Part shown: positions 45,222-54,365 of the stretch, piece by piece
Layout: the number at the start of each line of letters is the position of its first letter
Position numbering within the stretch: the stretch's first letter is position 1
Source: Halomonas eurihalina
GTDB taxonomy: Bacteria > Pseudomonadota > Gammaproteobacteria > Pseudomonadales > Halomonadaceae
DNA: 64,000 bases
Assembly: GCF_008274785.1 (NCBI RefSeq)
Contig: NZ_VTPU01000005.1
Location: 151,904-215,903 of the forward strand
Reading direction: 5' to 3'
Made by a program: the position numbers and the translations under genes
Notes under the pieces: generated by a model
What the model was told of the DNA's origin: nothing
Seen by the model: only the letters and a program-made list of their open reading frames with translations
Databases searched by the model: none

Positions 45222-47417
45222 TTACGACTCCGAGCGCAGCCCGGCGTTTTCTGACTCATCGGCGTGATCGAGTCTCGCCGCTGCCTGCCGCAATGGCACC
45301 AGCTGCTGACCGATCAGCGCCAGTTGGGTGCGCAACAGCGGGGGCTCGTCCGAGGCCGGTTCGGCGTCCAGGAAGGCGAGTCCTGTCGACAGTGCCTCGT
45401 CCTTCTCGGACACTGGCTCACGCGTGCTCAGGGCGTGTGCCAGCTTCCCCAGCGATGCCTCGATGGCTTCGGCCGCCGCCTCAAGCGAGGCGTCGAATGA
45501 CGTTTCCCGCTCGTCACGATGGGCGCCGAGGGCCGAAAGGTAGTTGAGCAATGTATGCGAGTGCAGCAGGAAGCGCAGACCGACGTCGGCATCCCGGCGG
45601 AAGAACTCCGGTTCCTGCAGCACATTGCCGAGCAGCGTCGAAAGTTCGGCATCGGCATTGTGGGCATTGCGTCGTGCCAACCGATACCCGAGATCGTCAC
45701 GCTTGCCATGACGGTACTGGTCGACGATCGCGACGAGATAGGCACGGCTGGCATCCAGAGTGGCCACCGCCTGATGGTGAAGACGGCGCCCTTGCCAGTC
45801 GGGCAGAATCAGCATCACCGCCAGCCCCGCTATGCCGGCGCCCAGCAAGGTATCGAAAAGGCGCGGCCAGATCAGCCCGAAGCCATCGCCCACCTGGTTG
45901 AAGCAGCACAGCACCATCAGAGTGATCGAGGCCGTGGCAAGCAGGTAGTGTCGTCCTCGCAGGGCGAAGAAGGCCACGCCGGCCAGCACCGCGATGGCCA
46001 CCTGGAGTGGCGCGGCGGGAAACAGGGTGATCACCGCCCAGCCGGCCACCAGGCCGACCACGGTGCCCAGAATACGCTGTCTCAGGAAGCGTCGCGTGGC
46101 CCCGAAGCTTGGCCGGCAGACGAAGAGGCTGGTCAACAGGATCCAGTACCCCTGGGTGGGATGGATCAGATGCAGCACCCCATAGCCCACCAGCAGGGTC
46201 ACGGTCAGGCGCACGGCGTGGCGAAACACCGCCGAGCGCGGCGTCAACTGGTCGAGGATGCGCTCCCCGACGTCCCGCGCGCCATGGGGCGTGCGGTCGT
46301 AGAGCGCCGTGTCCGACCGCGGACTCGTGGTCTCGGGATTGCTGGCGCGGGCCAGACTCTGCTCCAGGGTCGCCAGGTTATCGGCCAGCGCACTCAGGAA
46401 GGGAAGCAGGGAGCGCCATTCGGGCCGATCCTGTTTCTCGAGATGGGCAAGCGAGGCGTTCAGGTCCTCCAGCGCCCGCTCGCTGCGCGCGTGCTCGAAG
46501 GCACGATTGAGCAAGAGTGAGCTGGCCAGGGCCCGGCAGGCCTGCCCCTGCTGATCGAGCAGACGCTGGGCACGAAACAGCACATCATGATGGAAGAAGG
46601 CCTCAGTCAGTTCCCCATAGGGGTAATGCGTCGAACTGGCGCGTTCATGAATGTCCTGGGCGATGAAATAAAGCTGCAGGTAACGATCCAGCTTGCCGCT
46701 CCCTCGGGCGCCCTGCAGGCGGCGGAAGATCATCTCCTTGGCCTGGTTGAGCGCCTCGACCACGCGACCATTCTGCCGGGCCAGGGCCAGGCGACGCTCC
46801 TCGACATCCAGGTCACGCAACGGCTCAAAAAGCGCCGACTTGAGCGCCAGGTAACGGCCCAGTTCGCGGAAGACCCGTGCCAGGGAAAGCTTCAAGGGCT
46901 GACGCGAGAAGAGCACGCACCAGACAACCGAGATCACGCCATACCAGGCGGCACCGGCGACCAGCAGGGCCGGCTCGCGCCAGACATCGCCCAGGGCCGG
47001 GTTACCGCGATGCTCGAGGCTGATCATGGTGTAGATCGCCAGGATCAGGGTGGCGCTGGCGATGGTCGCATAGCGCTGATTCACCGCACCGAGCATAGTC
47101 ATGGCGAAGGCCGACAGCGCTAGCCCGAGAGCAAACCATCCCGGCTTGTCGAACAGCAGCTCCACCGCCAGCGATGCCACCGTGAAACAGCACAGGGTCA
47201 CCAGCAAGGCCCGTAGCCGATCTCGCCAGTGGTCGTCCGTCTCGGCCAGGGCGCTGGCGATGATCCCCAGGAACAGAGGAATCAGGCTGTTCATGTCATC
47301 GCGCCACCAACACAGGATGACGGTGCCGGTCAGGGCGATGAAGACGCGCAGGCTGTAGGCAAAGGACTCCAGGGTCCAGAGGCGACGCAGGGTATGGGAG
47401 AGAGAAGGCGGCAGCAT
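45222..47417 (-). CDS. yccS: YccS-type FUSC-family inner-membrane protein
   Basis: A 731-residue protein with two membrane blocks of about six helices each (residues about 20-175 and 385-520) and two cytoplasmic helical regions, the YccS/YhfK arrangement (aromatic acid exporter/fusaric acid resistance-like). GAVNQRYATIASATLILAIY and YFIAQDIHERASSTHYPYGEL are characteristic. ATG 47417 matches the family N-terminus; an upstream TTG 17 codons earlier is less likely. The transport function of YccS is not established. Confidence 0.88.
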   Translation of the reverse strand: MLPPSLSHTLRRLWTLESFAYSLRVFIALTGTVILCWWRDDMNSLIPLFLGIIASALAETDDHWRDRLRALLVTLCCFTVASLAVELLFDKPGWFALGLALSAFAMTMLGAVNQRYATIASATLILAIYTMISLEHRGNPALGDVWREPALLVAGAAWYGVISVVWCVLFSRQPLKLSLARVFRELGRYLALKSALFEPLRDLDVEERRLALARQNGRVVEALNQAKEMIFRRLQGARGSGKLDRYLQLYFIAQDIHERASSTHYPYGELTEAFFHHDVLFRAQRLLDQQGQACRALASSLLLNRAFEHARSERALEDLNASLAHLEKQDRPEWRSLLPFLSALADNLATLEQSLARASNPETTSPRSDTALYDRTPHGARDVGERILDQLTPRSAVFRHAVRLTVTLLVGYGVLHLIHPTQGYWILLTSLFVCRPSFGATRRFLRQRILGTVVGLVAGWAVITLFPAAPLQVAIAVLAGVAFFALRGRHYLLATASITLMVLCCFNQVGDGFGLIWPRLFDTLLGAGIAGLAVMLILPDWQGRRLHHQAVATLDASRAYLVAIVDQYRHGKRDDLGYRLARRNAHNADAELSTLLGNVLQEPEFFRRDADVGLRFLLHSHTLLNYLSALGAHRDERETSFDASLEAAAEAIEASLGKLAHALSTREPVSEKDEALSTGLAFLDAEPASDEPPLLRTQLALIGQQLVPLRQAAARLDHADESENAGLRSES

Positions 47418-47527
47418 AGGCTCCGTGGGGGTCGTGGAAAGCGCAGGCCGGTTCTGAATAACGGCCAAGCATTAGACTTTAGTATAACGCCTTCTCTGCA
47501 GTTCGCCGACTCCCCGGCAGCGACTGC

Positions 47528-47884
47528 TCAAATATCGCGCAGCAACTTCTGCAATCGACTTAGATCGCCGGAATCACCAACCAGGCGAACCCGACCTGCC
47601 ATCATGCCGTCGAGAAAGGCTTGCTGGGTCGGCTTACGAAGGACACGTACCGCGGTAGCGGCATCCTCGAAACGCAGTTCAAGGTCAAGGTCCACCGGGA
47701 GGCCGGTACTGCTCTCGATACCTTTCGGCGACATCCGATAGTGCCGGGCGATGGAAAGATCCTCGGTGGCAATGCCCCAGTCCAGCCCGCGCATCTCGGT
47801 CAGACGTTCACGGAATCGGGGCTTGCGGCGCAGAGCCCGCTTGAGCAGCACACCCAGCAACCACAACATCACTCGAAGCTTCAT
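47528..47884 (-). CDS. Conserved hypothetical small protein (possible SCP2-like fold)
   Basis: A 118-residue protein beginning MKLRVMLWLLGVLLKRALRR, a hydrophobic or amphipathic stretch followed by basic residues. The rest (VDLDLELRFEDAATAVRVL, GRVRLVGDSGDLSRLQKLL) resembles in pattern the small sterol-carrier-like domains, with a DGMMAGRVRLVGD turn, but I cannot name the family. The start is taken at 47884; an upstream in-frame start adds 12 residues. It lies between yccS and the HU gene on the same strand. Confidence 0.65.
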   Translation of the reverse strand: MKLRVMLWLLGVLLKRALRRKPRFRERLTEMRGLDWGIATEDLSIARHYRMSPKGIESSTGLPVDLDLELRFEDAATAVRVLRKPTQQAFLDGMMAGRVRLVGDSGDLSRLQKLLRDI

Positions 47885-47965
47885 GTAGGGATATCCGGAT
47901 GGTTCGGGCGGGAAATTCACGGCCCGCCTGGGCGGCGGACCGTGCCGGGACGCAGCGGGTCATCG

Positions 47966-48241
47966 TTACTTGGTGACAGCGTCCTTGAGCCCCTTGCCCG
48001 GCTTGAAAGCCACCGTTTTGCTGGCCGGGATGGTGAGCGGCTCACCGGTCTGGGGGTTCTTGCCGGTGCGGGCAGCTCGCTCGCGCACGGTGAAGGTTCC
48101 AAAGCCGATCAAGGACACATCCTTCCCATCGGACACGCTACCGGTAATCTCATCGAGAATGACATTGAGTACCTGACTGGCCTTGTCCTTGGATAGATCG
48201 GCACGCTCGGCAATCGCCGCGGCGAGTTCTGGTTTGCGCAT
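47966..48241 (-). CDS. HU-family DNA-binding protein
   Basis: A 91-residue histone-like protein of the HU/IHF family. It has MRKPELAAAIAERADLSKDKA, the GFGTFTVRERAARTGKNPQTGE arm with the DNA-intercalating proline region, and KPGKGLKDAV at the end. AAGGAGGG precedes the ATG. It is an HU form rather than IHF by its arm sequence. Confidence 0.95.
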   Translation of the reverse strand: MRKPELAAAIAERADLSKDKASQVLNVILDEITGSVSDGKDVSLIGFGTFTVRERAARTGKNPQTGEPLTIPASKTVAFKPGKGLKDAVTK

Positions 48242-48388
48242 ACAGCCCTCCTTGTTTGACGTCCTACCGGTGTAGCCCCACCGGTACTATTGTTCTTCGG
48301 TCATGCTCTTTGATCATGAATCGTCCAACTCCGCCCGCTGGCAACGGCCGACAACCGGAGACACCGGGTGGCGCCGTCGACGACGACT

Positions 48389-49549
48389 CTAGCCTAGCAA
48401 CGGCGGAGCGATCCGCGCCAGTTCGACTTTCCGACGCACCTGGCTTCCTGTCAACGCAAATCCGATCAAACGTCCGTCTGCATCTTCGGCCAGGGCGCTC
48501 AAGTTACAGCCTTCGCCCTCGATGCGCCAACGCACCGGTTCCTCCTTCGGAGGCAGCGAGACCACGGGCAGCAATGGTGTCTTCACCAGTACCGGCCAGG
48601 GCCCATAATGCACGGCAGTGGGCGTTCCGGCCAGCGTTGCCGCCAGTGCCTTGGCGCTGGCTTGCAGCGGTTGGACATACATGGCGTTGATCCCGTCGAC
48701 GCAAGCCACGTCCCCCAAGGCGTGGATACCGGGCGCCGAGGTGGCGAGATAACGATCGGTGCGTATGCCCTCGGCGGCGACCGATAGCCCCGCCGCCTCG
48801 GCGAGCTCGCTGCGCGGCCGTAGTCCGGTGGCCACCAGCACCAGATCGGCCTCGAGGCCGACACCATCGTCGAGGCTCACGCCCACTCGGGCGCCCTCAT
48901 CACGCAGTTCCACCACACGGCGACCCGTGCGCAGCGCGATGCCGGCCTCGAGGAAAGCCTCGCCGAGAGCATGCCCCAAGGGCTCCGGCAGCAGGCGCGG
49001 CAGGGGCGCGGCTTCCGGCGCGATCATCTCGACGGCATGCCCACCGGCGGACAGGTCATTAGCGTACTCACAACCCACCAGACCGATGCCGACGACGGCC
49101 ACCCTGGCCGGTCTGCCCAGCGCCTCCAGGGCGGCGTGGAAGGCGCGATAATCATCGAGATCATTGATGGTGAAGACCCGGCCAGCCAGAGCCTCGGGAA
49201 TGGCGAAGGGCGGCGTGGGTACCGCGCCGGTGGCCAGTACCAGTTCGTCGTAGGGCAGGCGCTCGGCGCCGAGGCTCAGGTGGCGCTTCGCCGGGTCGAT
49301 GGCGTCGACCCGGGTCTGGGTGCGCACCACCACATCGAGCGCCTCGGCGACCTCGAAGGCGGAGCGGCTCGCCAGACGCTCGGGAGGCAGGCGCTTGGAG
49401 AAGCCAGTGGACAGCATCGGCTTGGAGTAGTCGTCGCCGCTGTCGGCGGTAATCAGCGTGATCGGCCGCTCCGGCTGCAGGGCACGCAGCTGGCGCACCA
49501 GGCCGAGACCGGCCATGCCGGAGCCGATAAGGGTCAGAGGAGCGGTCAT
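48389..49549 (-). CDS. Rubredoxin-NAD(+) reductase-type flavoprotein
   Basis: A 386-residue pyridine-nucleotide-disulfide-oxidoreductase-family protein without redox cysteines. FAD motif LIGSGMAGLGLVRQLRAL near the start, ATGAVPTPPF, NAD motif VVGIGLVGCEYANDL and the FAD-closing IHALGDVACVDGINAMYVQPL. It resembles the reductase that passes electrons from NADH to rubredoxin. No rubredoxin gene (CxxC pairs) lies beside it. ATG 49549 has GAGGATTTCC upstream; the upstream in-frame extension is unlike the family. Confidence 0.85.
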   Translation of the reverse strand: MTAPLTLIGSGMAGLGLVRQLRALQPERPITLITADSGDDYSKPMLSTGFSKRLPPERLASRSAFEVAEALDVVVRTQTRVDAIDPAKRHLSLGAERLPYDELVLATGAVPTPPFAIPEALAGRVFTINDLDDYRAFHAALEALGRPARVAVVGIGLVGCEYANDLSAGGHAVEMIAPEAAPLPRLLPEPLGHALGEAFLEAGIALRTGRRVVELRDEGARVGVSLDDGVGLEADLVLVATGLRPRSELAEAAGLSVAAEGIRTDRYLATSAPGIHALGDVACVDGINAMYVQPLQASAKALAATLAGTPTAVHYGPWPVLVKTPLLPVVSLPPKEEPVRWRIEGEGCNLSALAEDADGRLIGFALTGSQVRRKVELARIAPPLLG

Positions 49550-49651
49550 GGAAATCCTCGTTGCACGGGCCGCCATGGCCCACCACGGAGCGGAATATCG
49601 GCACGCCATGGTACACTAGCCGGCCTCAGGATTGGACGCGGAGAGCCTCAA

Positions 49652-50191
49652 TTGCGCAATGGCCCATCACTCGAACCTCGATGGCGCCCCCTGGCGGCGG
49701 CTCGTCCGGACATGAGCCCTAGCTGGTGGGAATGGCTGGCTTCCCGGGACTCATTGACCGAACGGCTGATCGAGGCAGGCCACCCGCGTCACTTTCGGGT
49801 TCGATTGCTCGATCAGCGTCATGGATACCCGAGCCGCGACGAAGCCCTGGCGCTGGACCTGGCTACGCACCGACTCGCCTGGGTGCGCGAGGTGGCATTG
49901 TGCCTCGATGATCGTCCCTGGGTCATGGCCCGCTCGGTGGCACCGCTGAACCCTTCCCACGGCCAGCACTGGCTGGAATGGCTCGGCGAGCGCTCCATGG
50001 GCAGTTGGCTGTTCCGCCAACCCGACCTCGAACGCGGCCCGATCGAGATCTGCGCGTCCCCGGGCCCCTTCCGCGAGGCCGAAGGCCCCTGGGGACGCCG
50101 CTCGGTGCTGCAACATGACCGTTGCACGGTGCTCGTCCAGGAGTTCTTTCAGCGGGCCATGGTGGATGATCTTGGGCTGCCTTCACGTTAA
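49652..50191 (+). CDS. ubiC: Chorismate pyruvate-lyase
   Basis: A 179-residue enzyme making 4-hydroxybenzoate from chorismate, the first step of ubiquinone synthesis. WLASRDSLTERL, WVREVALCLDDRPWVMARSV, LGERSMGSWLF and WGRRSVL follow the family. The start is unusual: an ATG exists only at 49712, which would drop the conserved N-terminal RWRPL segment, whereas a TTG at 49652 has GGAGAG 6 bases upstream. The TTG is therefore preferred. It precedes ubiA on the same strand. Confidence 0.85.
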   Translation: MRNGPSLEPRWRPLAAARPDMSPSWWEWLASRDSLTERLIEAGHPRHFRVRLLDQRHGYPSRDEALALDLATHRLAWVREVALCLDDRPWVMARSVAPLNPSHGQHWLEWLGERSMGSWLFRQPDLERGPIEICASPGPFREAEGPWGRRSVLQHDRCTVLVQEFFQRAMVDDLGLPSR

Positions 50192-50199
50192 GAAAACAC
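50185..50199 (+). repeat. Short dispersed repeat at a gene end, copy 3
   Basis: GTTAAGAAAACACTG includes the TAA stop of ubiC and continues ATTTATTACTG; it matches 821-835 at 13 of 15 positions. Confidence 0.45.
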
Positions 50200-50411
50200 T
50201 GATTTATTACTGCGCTCGAGAGCCTGGCCGCCGGCGGTACTCGCGCGCGAGCCCGGTCAAATCCTCATTTACTATCGTGTAAACTGCGGTTATTGCGTTC
50301 CGGCGACGAACCAGTCTCTCGTCGCTCGCGACATAAATCAGCGCTTCCTTTAGGCTAAGAACTTCCAGAAACCGCGACAGCGACAAGGCCGCCTCCATGC
50401 GAGAGAACCTG

Positions 50412-51305
50412 ATGGATTCATCCCTGATGCGCCCTTCCGGGCTGGCCCGACTCCCCGATTTCCTGCATCTCACCCGCCTCGACCGCCCGATCGGTACCTG
50501 GCTGCTGATGTGGCCGACGCTCTGGGCGCTCTGGATGGCGGCTCAGGGCATTCCCGAGCGCAAGATCGTGCTGGTCTTTGTCGCCGGCGTCTATCTGATG
50601 CGCGCCGCGGGCTGCGTGGTCAACGATTACGCCGACCGCCATTTCGACGGCCACGTCAAGCGTACCCGCAACCGCCCCCTGGCCACGGGACGGATCAGCG
50701 AGCGGGAAGCGAAAGGACTGTTCGTCATCCTGGTATTGCTCGCCTTTGCCCTGGTGTGGCTCACCAATCCCTTTACGGTGATGCTGTCGATCGGTGGCGT
50801 CTTCCTGGCCTTCATCTATCCCTTCATGAAGCGCTATACCCACCTGCCCCAGGTGTTTCTGGGCGCGGCCTTCTCCTGGGGCATTCCCATGGCATTCGGG
50901 GCGGTGCTCGGCCACATTCCCGTCGAAGCCTGGCTGCTGCTGGCAGCCAACGTGGCCTGGACCGTGGCCTATGACACCGAATATGCCATGGTCGACCGGG
51001 ACGACGACCTGAAGATCGGCATCAAGTCCACTGCCGTGCTGTTCGGCCGCGCCGACAAACTGATGATCGGCCTGCTGCAACTCGTCACCCTGGCGCTGCT
51101 GGCCTGGGTCGGTCACTCCCTGGGCCTGGGCGGGTTCTTCTGGCTGGGGCTCGCCGCCATGGCGGCGACCTTCGTGCACCAGCAACGCCTGATTCACGGC
51201 CGGGAACGCGACCGCTGCTTCCAGGCATTTCTCAACAATCACTGGTCGGGCCTGCTGGTATTCGCGGGTATCGGACTGTCCTGGTGGCCCACCCTCGGCG
51301 GCTAA
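50412..51305 (+). CDS. ubiA: 4-hydroxybenzoate polyprenyltransferase
   Basis: A 297-residue intramembrane prenyltransferase attaching the polyprenyl chain in ubiquinone synthesis. The two Asp-rich motifs are [15 protein letters not shown] and the [16 protein letters not shown] loop, with [19 protein letters not shown] at the first helix; about eight transmembrane helices. GAGAG is 6 bases before ATG 50412; an in-frame ATG at 50397 is the alternative. The 200-bp gap after ubiC holds no convincing gene. Confidence 0.95.
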   Translation: MDSSLMRPSGLARLPDFLHLTRLDRPIGTWLLMWPTLWALWMAAQGIPERKIVLVFVAGVYLMRAAGCVVNDYADRHFDGHVKRTRNRPLATGRISEREAKGLFVILVLLAFALVWLTNPFTVMLSIGGVFLAFIYPFMKRYTHLPQVFLGAAFSWGIPMAFGAVLGHIPVEAWLLLAANVAWTVAYDTEYAMVDRDDDLKIGIKSTAVLFGRADKLMIGLLQLVTLALLAWVGHSLGLGGFFWLGLAAMAATFVHQQRLIHGRERDRCFQAFLNNHWSGLLVFAGIGLSWWPTLGG

Positions 51306-51405
51306 GATCATGACCAACGGGCAAGGCTATCGCCATGGGATATGACGAGGGGCGCCGAGGAAAAATCCGCGAGGAGGCGCGACGCCAGGGAGGCGACAAG
51401 CCACG

Positions 51406-51457
51406 CTTGTCACGGTATTGTCATAAAGAAATGCTGTCATCGTCACCGACTTGTCAT
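51406..51457 (+). promoter_or_regulatory. Pho box upstream of phoB
   Basis: TTGTCAC at 51407-51413 and TTGTCAT at 51418-51424 repeat with the 11-bp period of PhoB sites; CTGTCAT at 51434-51440 and TTGTCAT at 51451-51457 may extend the array. It lies 25-75 bp upstream of phoB, so PhoB autoregulation is expected. Confidence 0.85.
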
Positions 51458-51481
51458 TGACCTTGACCATGAGGCCCCGGG

Positions 51482-52171
51482 ATGACTGCCAAGACCGTAC
51501 TGATCGTCGATGATGAAGCGCCGATCCGCGAAATGATCGCCGTCGCGCTGGAAATGGCCGACTATCATGTTCTCGAGGCGGACAATGCCCAGGCCGCCCA
51601 CGCCATGATCGTCGATCACCAGCCCGACCTGGTCCTGCTCGACTGGATGATGCCCGGTACCAGCGGTATCGAGCTCGCGCGTCGCCTGAAGCGCGAGGAA
51701 ACCACCGCCGAAATGCCAATCATCATGCTGACCGCCAAGACAGAGGAAGACAACAAGATCCAGGGACTCGAGGCCGGCGCTGACGACTACATCACCAAGC
51801 CGTTCTCGCCCCGGGAGCTGGTGGCCCGTCTCAAGGCGGTGCTGCGCCGCTCGACGCCTCACGGTGTCGAGGATCCGGTGGAAGTCGAGGGCCTGCTGCT
51901 CGATCCGGTCAGCCATCGCGTCAGCGTCGACGGCAACTCCCTGGAAGTCGGGCCTACCGAATACCGGCTGCTGCAATTCTTCATGACCCATCAAGAGCGC
52001 GCCTATACTCGTGGGCAGTTGCTCGATCAGGTCTGGGGGGGCAATGTCTATGTCGAGGAGCGTACCGTGGACGTGCATATTCGCCGCCTGCGCAAGGCAC
52101 TGGGTGACCCGTACCAACAGTTGATCCAGACCGTGCGTGGTACGGGCTACCGTTTCTCCACCAAGGGCTGA
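51482..52171 (+). CDS. phoB: Phosphate regulon response regulator PhoB
   Basis: A 229-residue OmpR-family regulator. The receiver domain (about 1-120) has the acidic pair DDE, the phospho-acceptor Asp in LVLLDWMMPG, LTAKTEEDNK and the KPFSP lysine; the C-terminal winged helix ends RTVDVHIRRLRKAL and GTGYRFS. It activates phosphate-starvation genes by binding Pho boxes such as those found here. phoR follows after one base. Confidence 0.98.
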   Translation: MTAKTVLIVDDEAPIREMIAVALEMADYHVLEADNAQAAHAMIVDHQPDLVLLDWMMPGTSGIELARRLKREETTAEMPIIMLTAKTEEDNKIQGLEAGADDYITKPFSPRELVARLKAVLRRSTPHGVEDPVEVEGLLLDPVSHRVSVDGNSLEVGPTEYRLLQFFMTHQERAYTRGQLLDQVWGGNVYVEERTVDVHIRRLRKALGDPYQQLIQTVRGTGYRFSTKG

Positions 52172-52172
52172 C

Positions 52173-53495
52173 GTGCAACGCCTCTGGAAACGCGAACTAT
52201 GGCGCCTGGCGGGACTGACCGCCATTGGCGCGCTGATCGGCTGGCCTTTCTCCGCCATCGGCGCCGGCATCGCGGTGGCTCTGGCACTCCAGCTGGCCTA
52301 TCAACTGCACCAACTGCGCGCCCTGCACGAATGGCTGGCCCAGCATCCCCATGACGAGCCCCCTTCCGCCTCGGGCCTGTGGGGCGAGCTGTTCGACCGC
52401 CTGTATCGCTACCAGAAGGGCCAGCGCATCACCCAGCGGCGTCTGCGCGACACCCTCAGCCGGATTCAGGAATCCTCCGAGGCGATGCGTGACAGCGTGG
52501 TCATGCTCGACCGTCACGGCGACATGGAATGGTGGAACAGTGCCGCCGAACGCATGCTGGGGCTGAAGCCCGCCCTCGATCGAGGCCAGCACATCACCAA
52601 CCTGCTGCGCGATCCACGCTTCGTCGATTACTTCCAGGCCCGCGACTATCGTGAGCCCCTGACGTTGAGCTCCCCCATCGACGAGCAGATGATCCTGCAG
52701 TTCCAGATCACCCTCTACGGCGATGACGAACGCCTGGTGATGGCCCGCGATATCACCCGCCTGCACCGCCTTGAACAGATGAGGCGCGACTTCGTGGCCA
52801 ATGTTTCCCATGAACTGCGCACACCGCTGACGGTGCTGAGCGGCTATCTGGAAACCTATGGCGACATGGCCGACCAGTTGCCTGGCCGGCTGGGACGGGG
52901 TTTCGAGCAGATGAGAAGCCAGACGACACGTATGCAGAACCTGGTCAACGACCTGCTGCTGCTGTCACGGCTCGAGATCGACCAGGGCGGCCAGGACGAT
53001 ACCCCCATCGAGCTGACCAGCCTGCTGGACAATATTCGCCGCGATGCCGAGGCCCTCTCCAACGGCCACCACCGCATCGACGTGGAGATCGACGAGCCCC
53101 GCCGCCTGGTCGGCAGCGAGAAGGAAATCCACAGCGCGCTCTCCAATCTCGCTTTCAACGCCGTGCGCTACGCCGGCGATCAGAGCCATATCGTGCTGCG
53201 CTGGACGCACCACACGGACGGTGCCTGCCTGGAAGTGGAAGACGACGGAGAGGGCATCGACCCGCACCACATTCCGCGTCTCACCGAGCGCTTCTACCGG
53301 GTCGACAAGGGCCGCAGTACCGCCACCGGCGGCACCGGACTGGGCCTGGCCATCGTCAAGCACGTGCTGCTGCGCCATGACGCACGCCTGGAAATCAGCT
53401 CCCATCCCGGCGAAGGCACCGTCTTTCGCTGCGTATTCCCCGATACACGGCTCACCGACGCCGAACACGACAGCTGTCACCAGCGCCAGGCATGA
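52173..53495 (+). CDS. phoR: Phosphate regulon sensor kinase PhoR
   Basis: A 440-residue membrane histidine kinase. A hydrophobic N-terminal region (about residues 10-45, no large periplasmic domain), a PAS domain with SVVMLDRHGDMEWWNSAAERMLG, the HisKA box FVANVSHELRTPLTVLSGYLE and HATPase motifs (NLAFNAVRYA, DDGEGIDP, GGTGLGLAIV). Translation starts at GTG 52173, directly after the phoB stop. It phosphorylates PhoB under phosphate limitation and is restrained by Pst-PhoU. Confidence 0.96.
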   Translation: MQRLWKRELWRLAGLTAIGALIGWPFSAIGAGIAVALALQLAYQLHQLRALHEWLAQHPHDEPPSASGLWGELFDRLYRYQKGQRITQRRLRDTLSRIQESSEAMRDSVVMLDRHGDMEWWNSAAERMLGLKPALDRGQHITNLLRDPRFVDYFQARDYREPLTLSSPIDEQMILQFQITLYGDDERLVMARDITRLHRLEQMRRDFVANVSHELRTPLTVLSGYLETYGDMADQLPGRLGRGFEQMRSQTTRMQNLVNDLLLLSRLEIDQGGQDDTPIELTSLLDNIRRDAEALSNGHHRIDVEIDEPRRLVGSEKEIHSALSNLAFNAVRYAGDQSHIVLRWTHHTDGACLEVEDDGEGIDPHHIPRLTERFYRVDKGRSTATGGTGLGLAIVKHVLLRHDARLEISSHPGEGTVFRCVFPDTRLTDAEHDSCHQRQA

Positions 53496-53515
53496 GACGG
53501 GCCTGACGCAGCGGC

Positions 53516-54268
53516 TCAGCGCGGCCGAGGCGGCGCGGCACCATTGCCGAGCGGGCCTAGCTCCCGATAATGGCGATCCCACATCAGCACCGCGGCGGCC
53601 ACGGCACCGGGCAGCAGGAAGAGATTGGCCAGCGGCACCCAGGTGATCAGCGTCACCCAGCCGCCATAGGTAAGGGTCGGCCAACGACGCGCCGCCAGCC
53701 GTCGACGCATGTCGGCGAAGCTCACCTTGTTGTTGTCCATGGGGTAGTCGAGATAGGTGATGGCCATGGTCCAGGCCGTGAAGGCGGCCCACAGCAGCGG
53801 CGCGATCAGGTTGATCACGGGAATCCAGCTGATCACGAACAGAATCGCCATGCGTGGCAGGATATAGGCCAGCTTGACCAGCTCACGGCCGAGAGCATCG
53901 ATGGCGGTACGCGCCAGGCCGCGGTCATCCAGCGGTGCACGCCCGGTGACCGCGATCTCGACCTTCTCCGCCAGGAAGCCGTAGAAGGGCGCGGCGATCA
54001 GGTGCGTCACCAGGGTGAAGGTAAAGAACACGATCAACACCAGGCTGATCACGAACAGCGGCCAGATCAGCCAGGAGAGCCAATCGAGCCACCCCGGCAC
54101 CATTGCCATCCAGCCGTCCAACCAGCCACCGAAATGGCCCAGCACATAGGTCAGCATGCTCGCGTAGACCAACAAGTTGGCAAGTATCGGCAGGAACACA
54201 TAGCGGCGCATTCCGCGCGTGTAGACCAGGCGAGTCCCTCGGGACAGGGCCGTGAAAGCATCCAGCAT
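53516..54268 (-). CDS. cysZ: Sulfate transporter CysZ-type protein
   Basis: A 250-residue inner-membrane protein with four main transmembrane segments. MRRYVFLPILANLLVY, LVTHLIAAPFYGFLAEKVE, WAAFTAWTMAITYLDYPMDNNKVSF and PLANLFLLPGAVAAAVLMW are characteristic of CysZ, which takes up sulfate for cysteine synthesis. ATG 54268 follows GAGGAT at about 10 bases; a GTG 21 bases upstream has no site. It converges with phoR (20-bp gap) and lies downstream of phoU on the same strand; no other cys gene is near. Confidence 0.88.
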   Translation of the reverse strand: MLDAFTALSRGTRLVYTRGMRRYVFLPILANLLVYASMLTYVLGHFGGWLDGWMAMVPGWLDWLSWLIWPLFVISLVLIVFFTFTLVTHLIAAPFYGFLAEKVEIAVTGRAPLDDRGLARTAIDALGRELVKLAYILPRMAILFVISWIPVINLIAPLLWAAFTAWTMAITYLDYPMDNNKVSFADMRRRLAARRWPTLTYGGWVTLITWVPLANLFLLPGAVAAAVLMWDRHYRELGPLGNGAAPPRPR

Positions 54269-54297
54269 CGGTTCAATATCCTCAATCACAACGACAT

Positions 54298-54322
54298 GGG
54301 CCGTCGCGCATGGCGACGGCCC
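54298..54322 (-). terminator. Hairpin after phoU
   Basis: 10-bp stem GGGCCGTCGC / GCGACGGCCC with a 5-base loop, 44 bases beyond the phoU stop. The T-run is poor (ATGTCGTTG), so termination may be partial. Confidence 0.6.
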
Positions 54323-54365
54323 CTTGCCTGTCGGATGGATCAGGATGATCTATTTGATGGCCAGG

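Noticed and set aside
50207..50473. Possible 63- to 88-residue minus-strand gene between ubiC and ubiA
   Set aside because: No ribosome binding site, it runs into the ubiA coding start, and the product shows no conserved feature. The gap is more simply a leader of ubiA.
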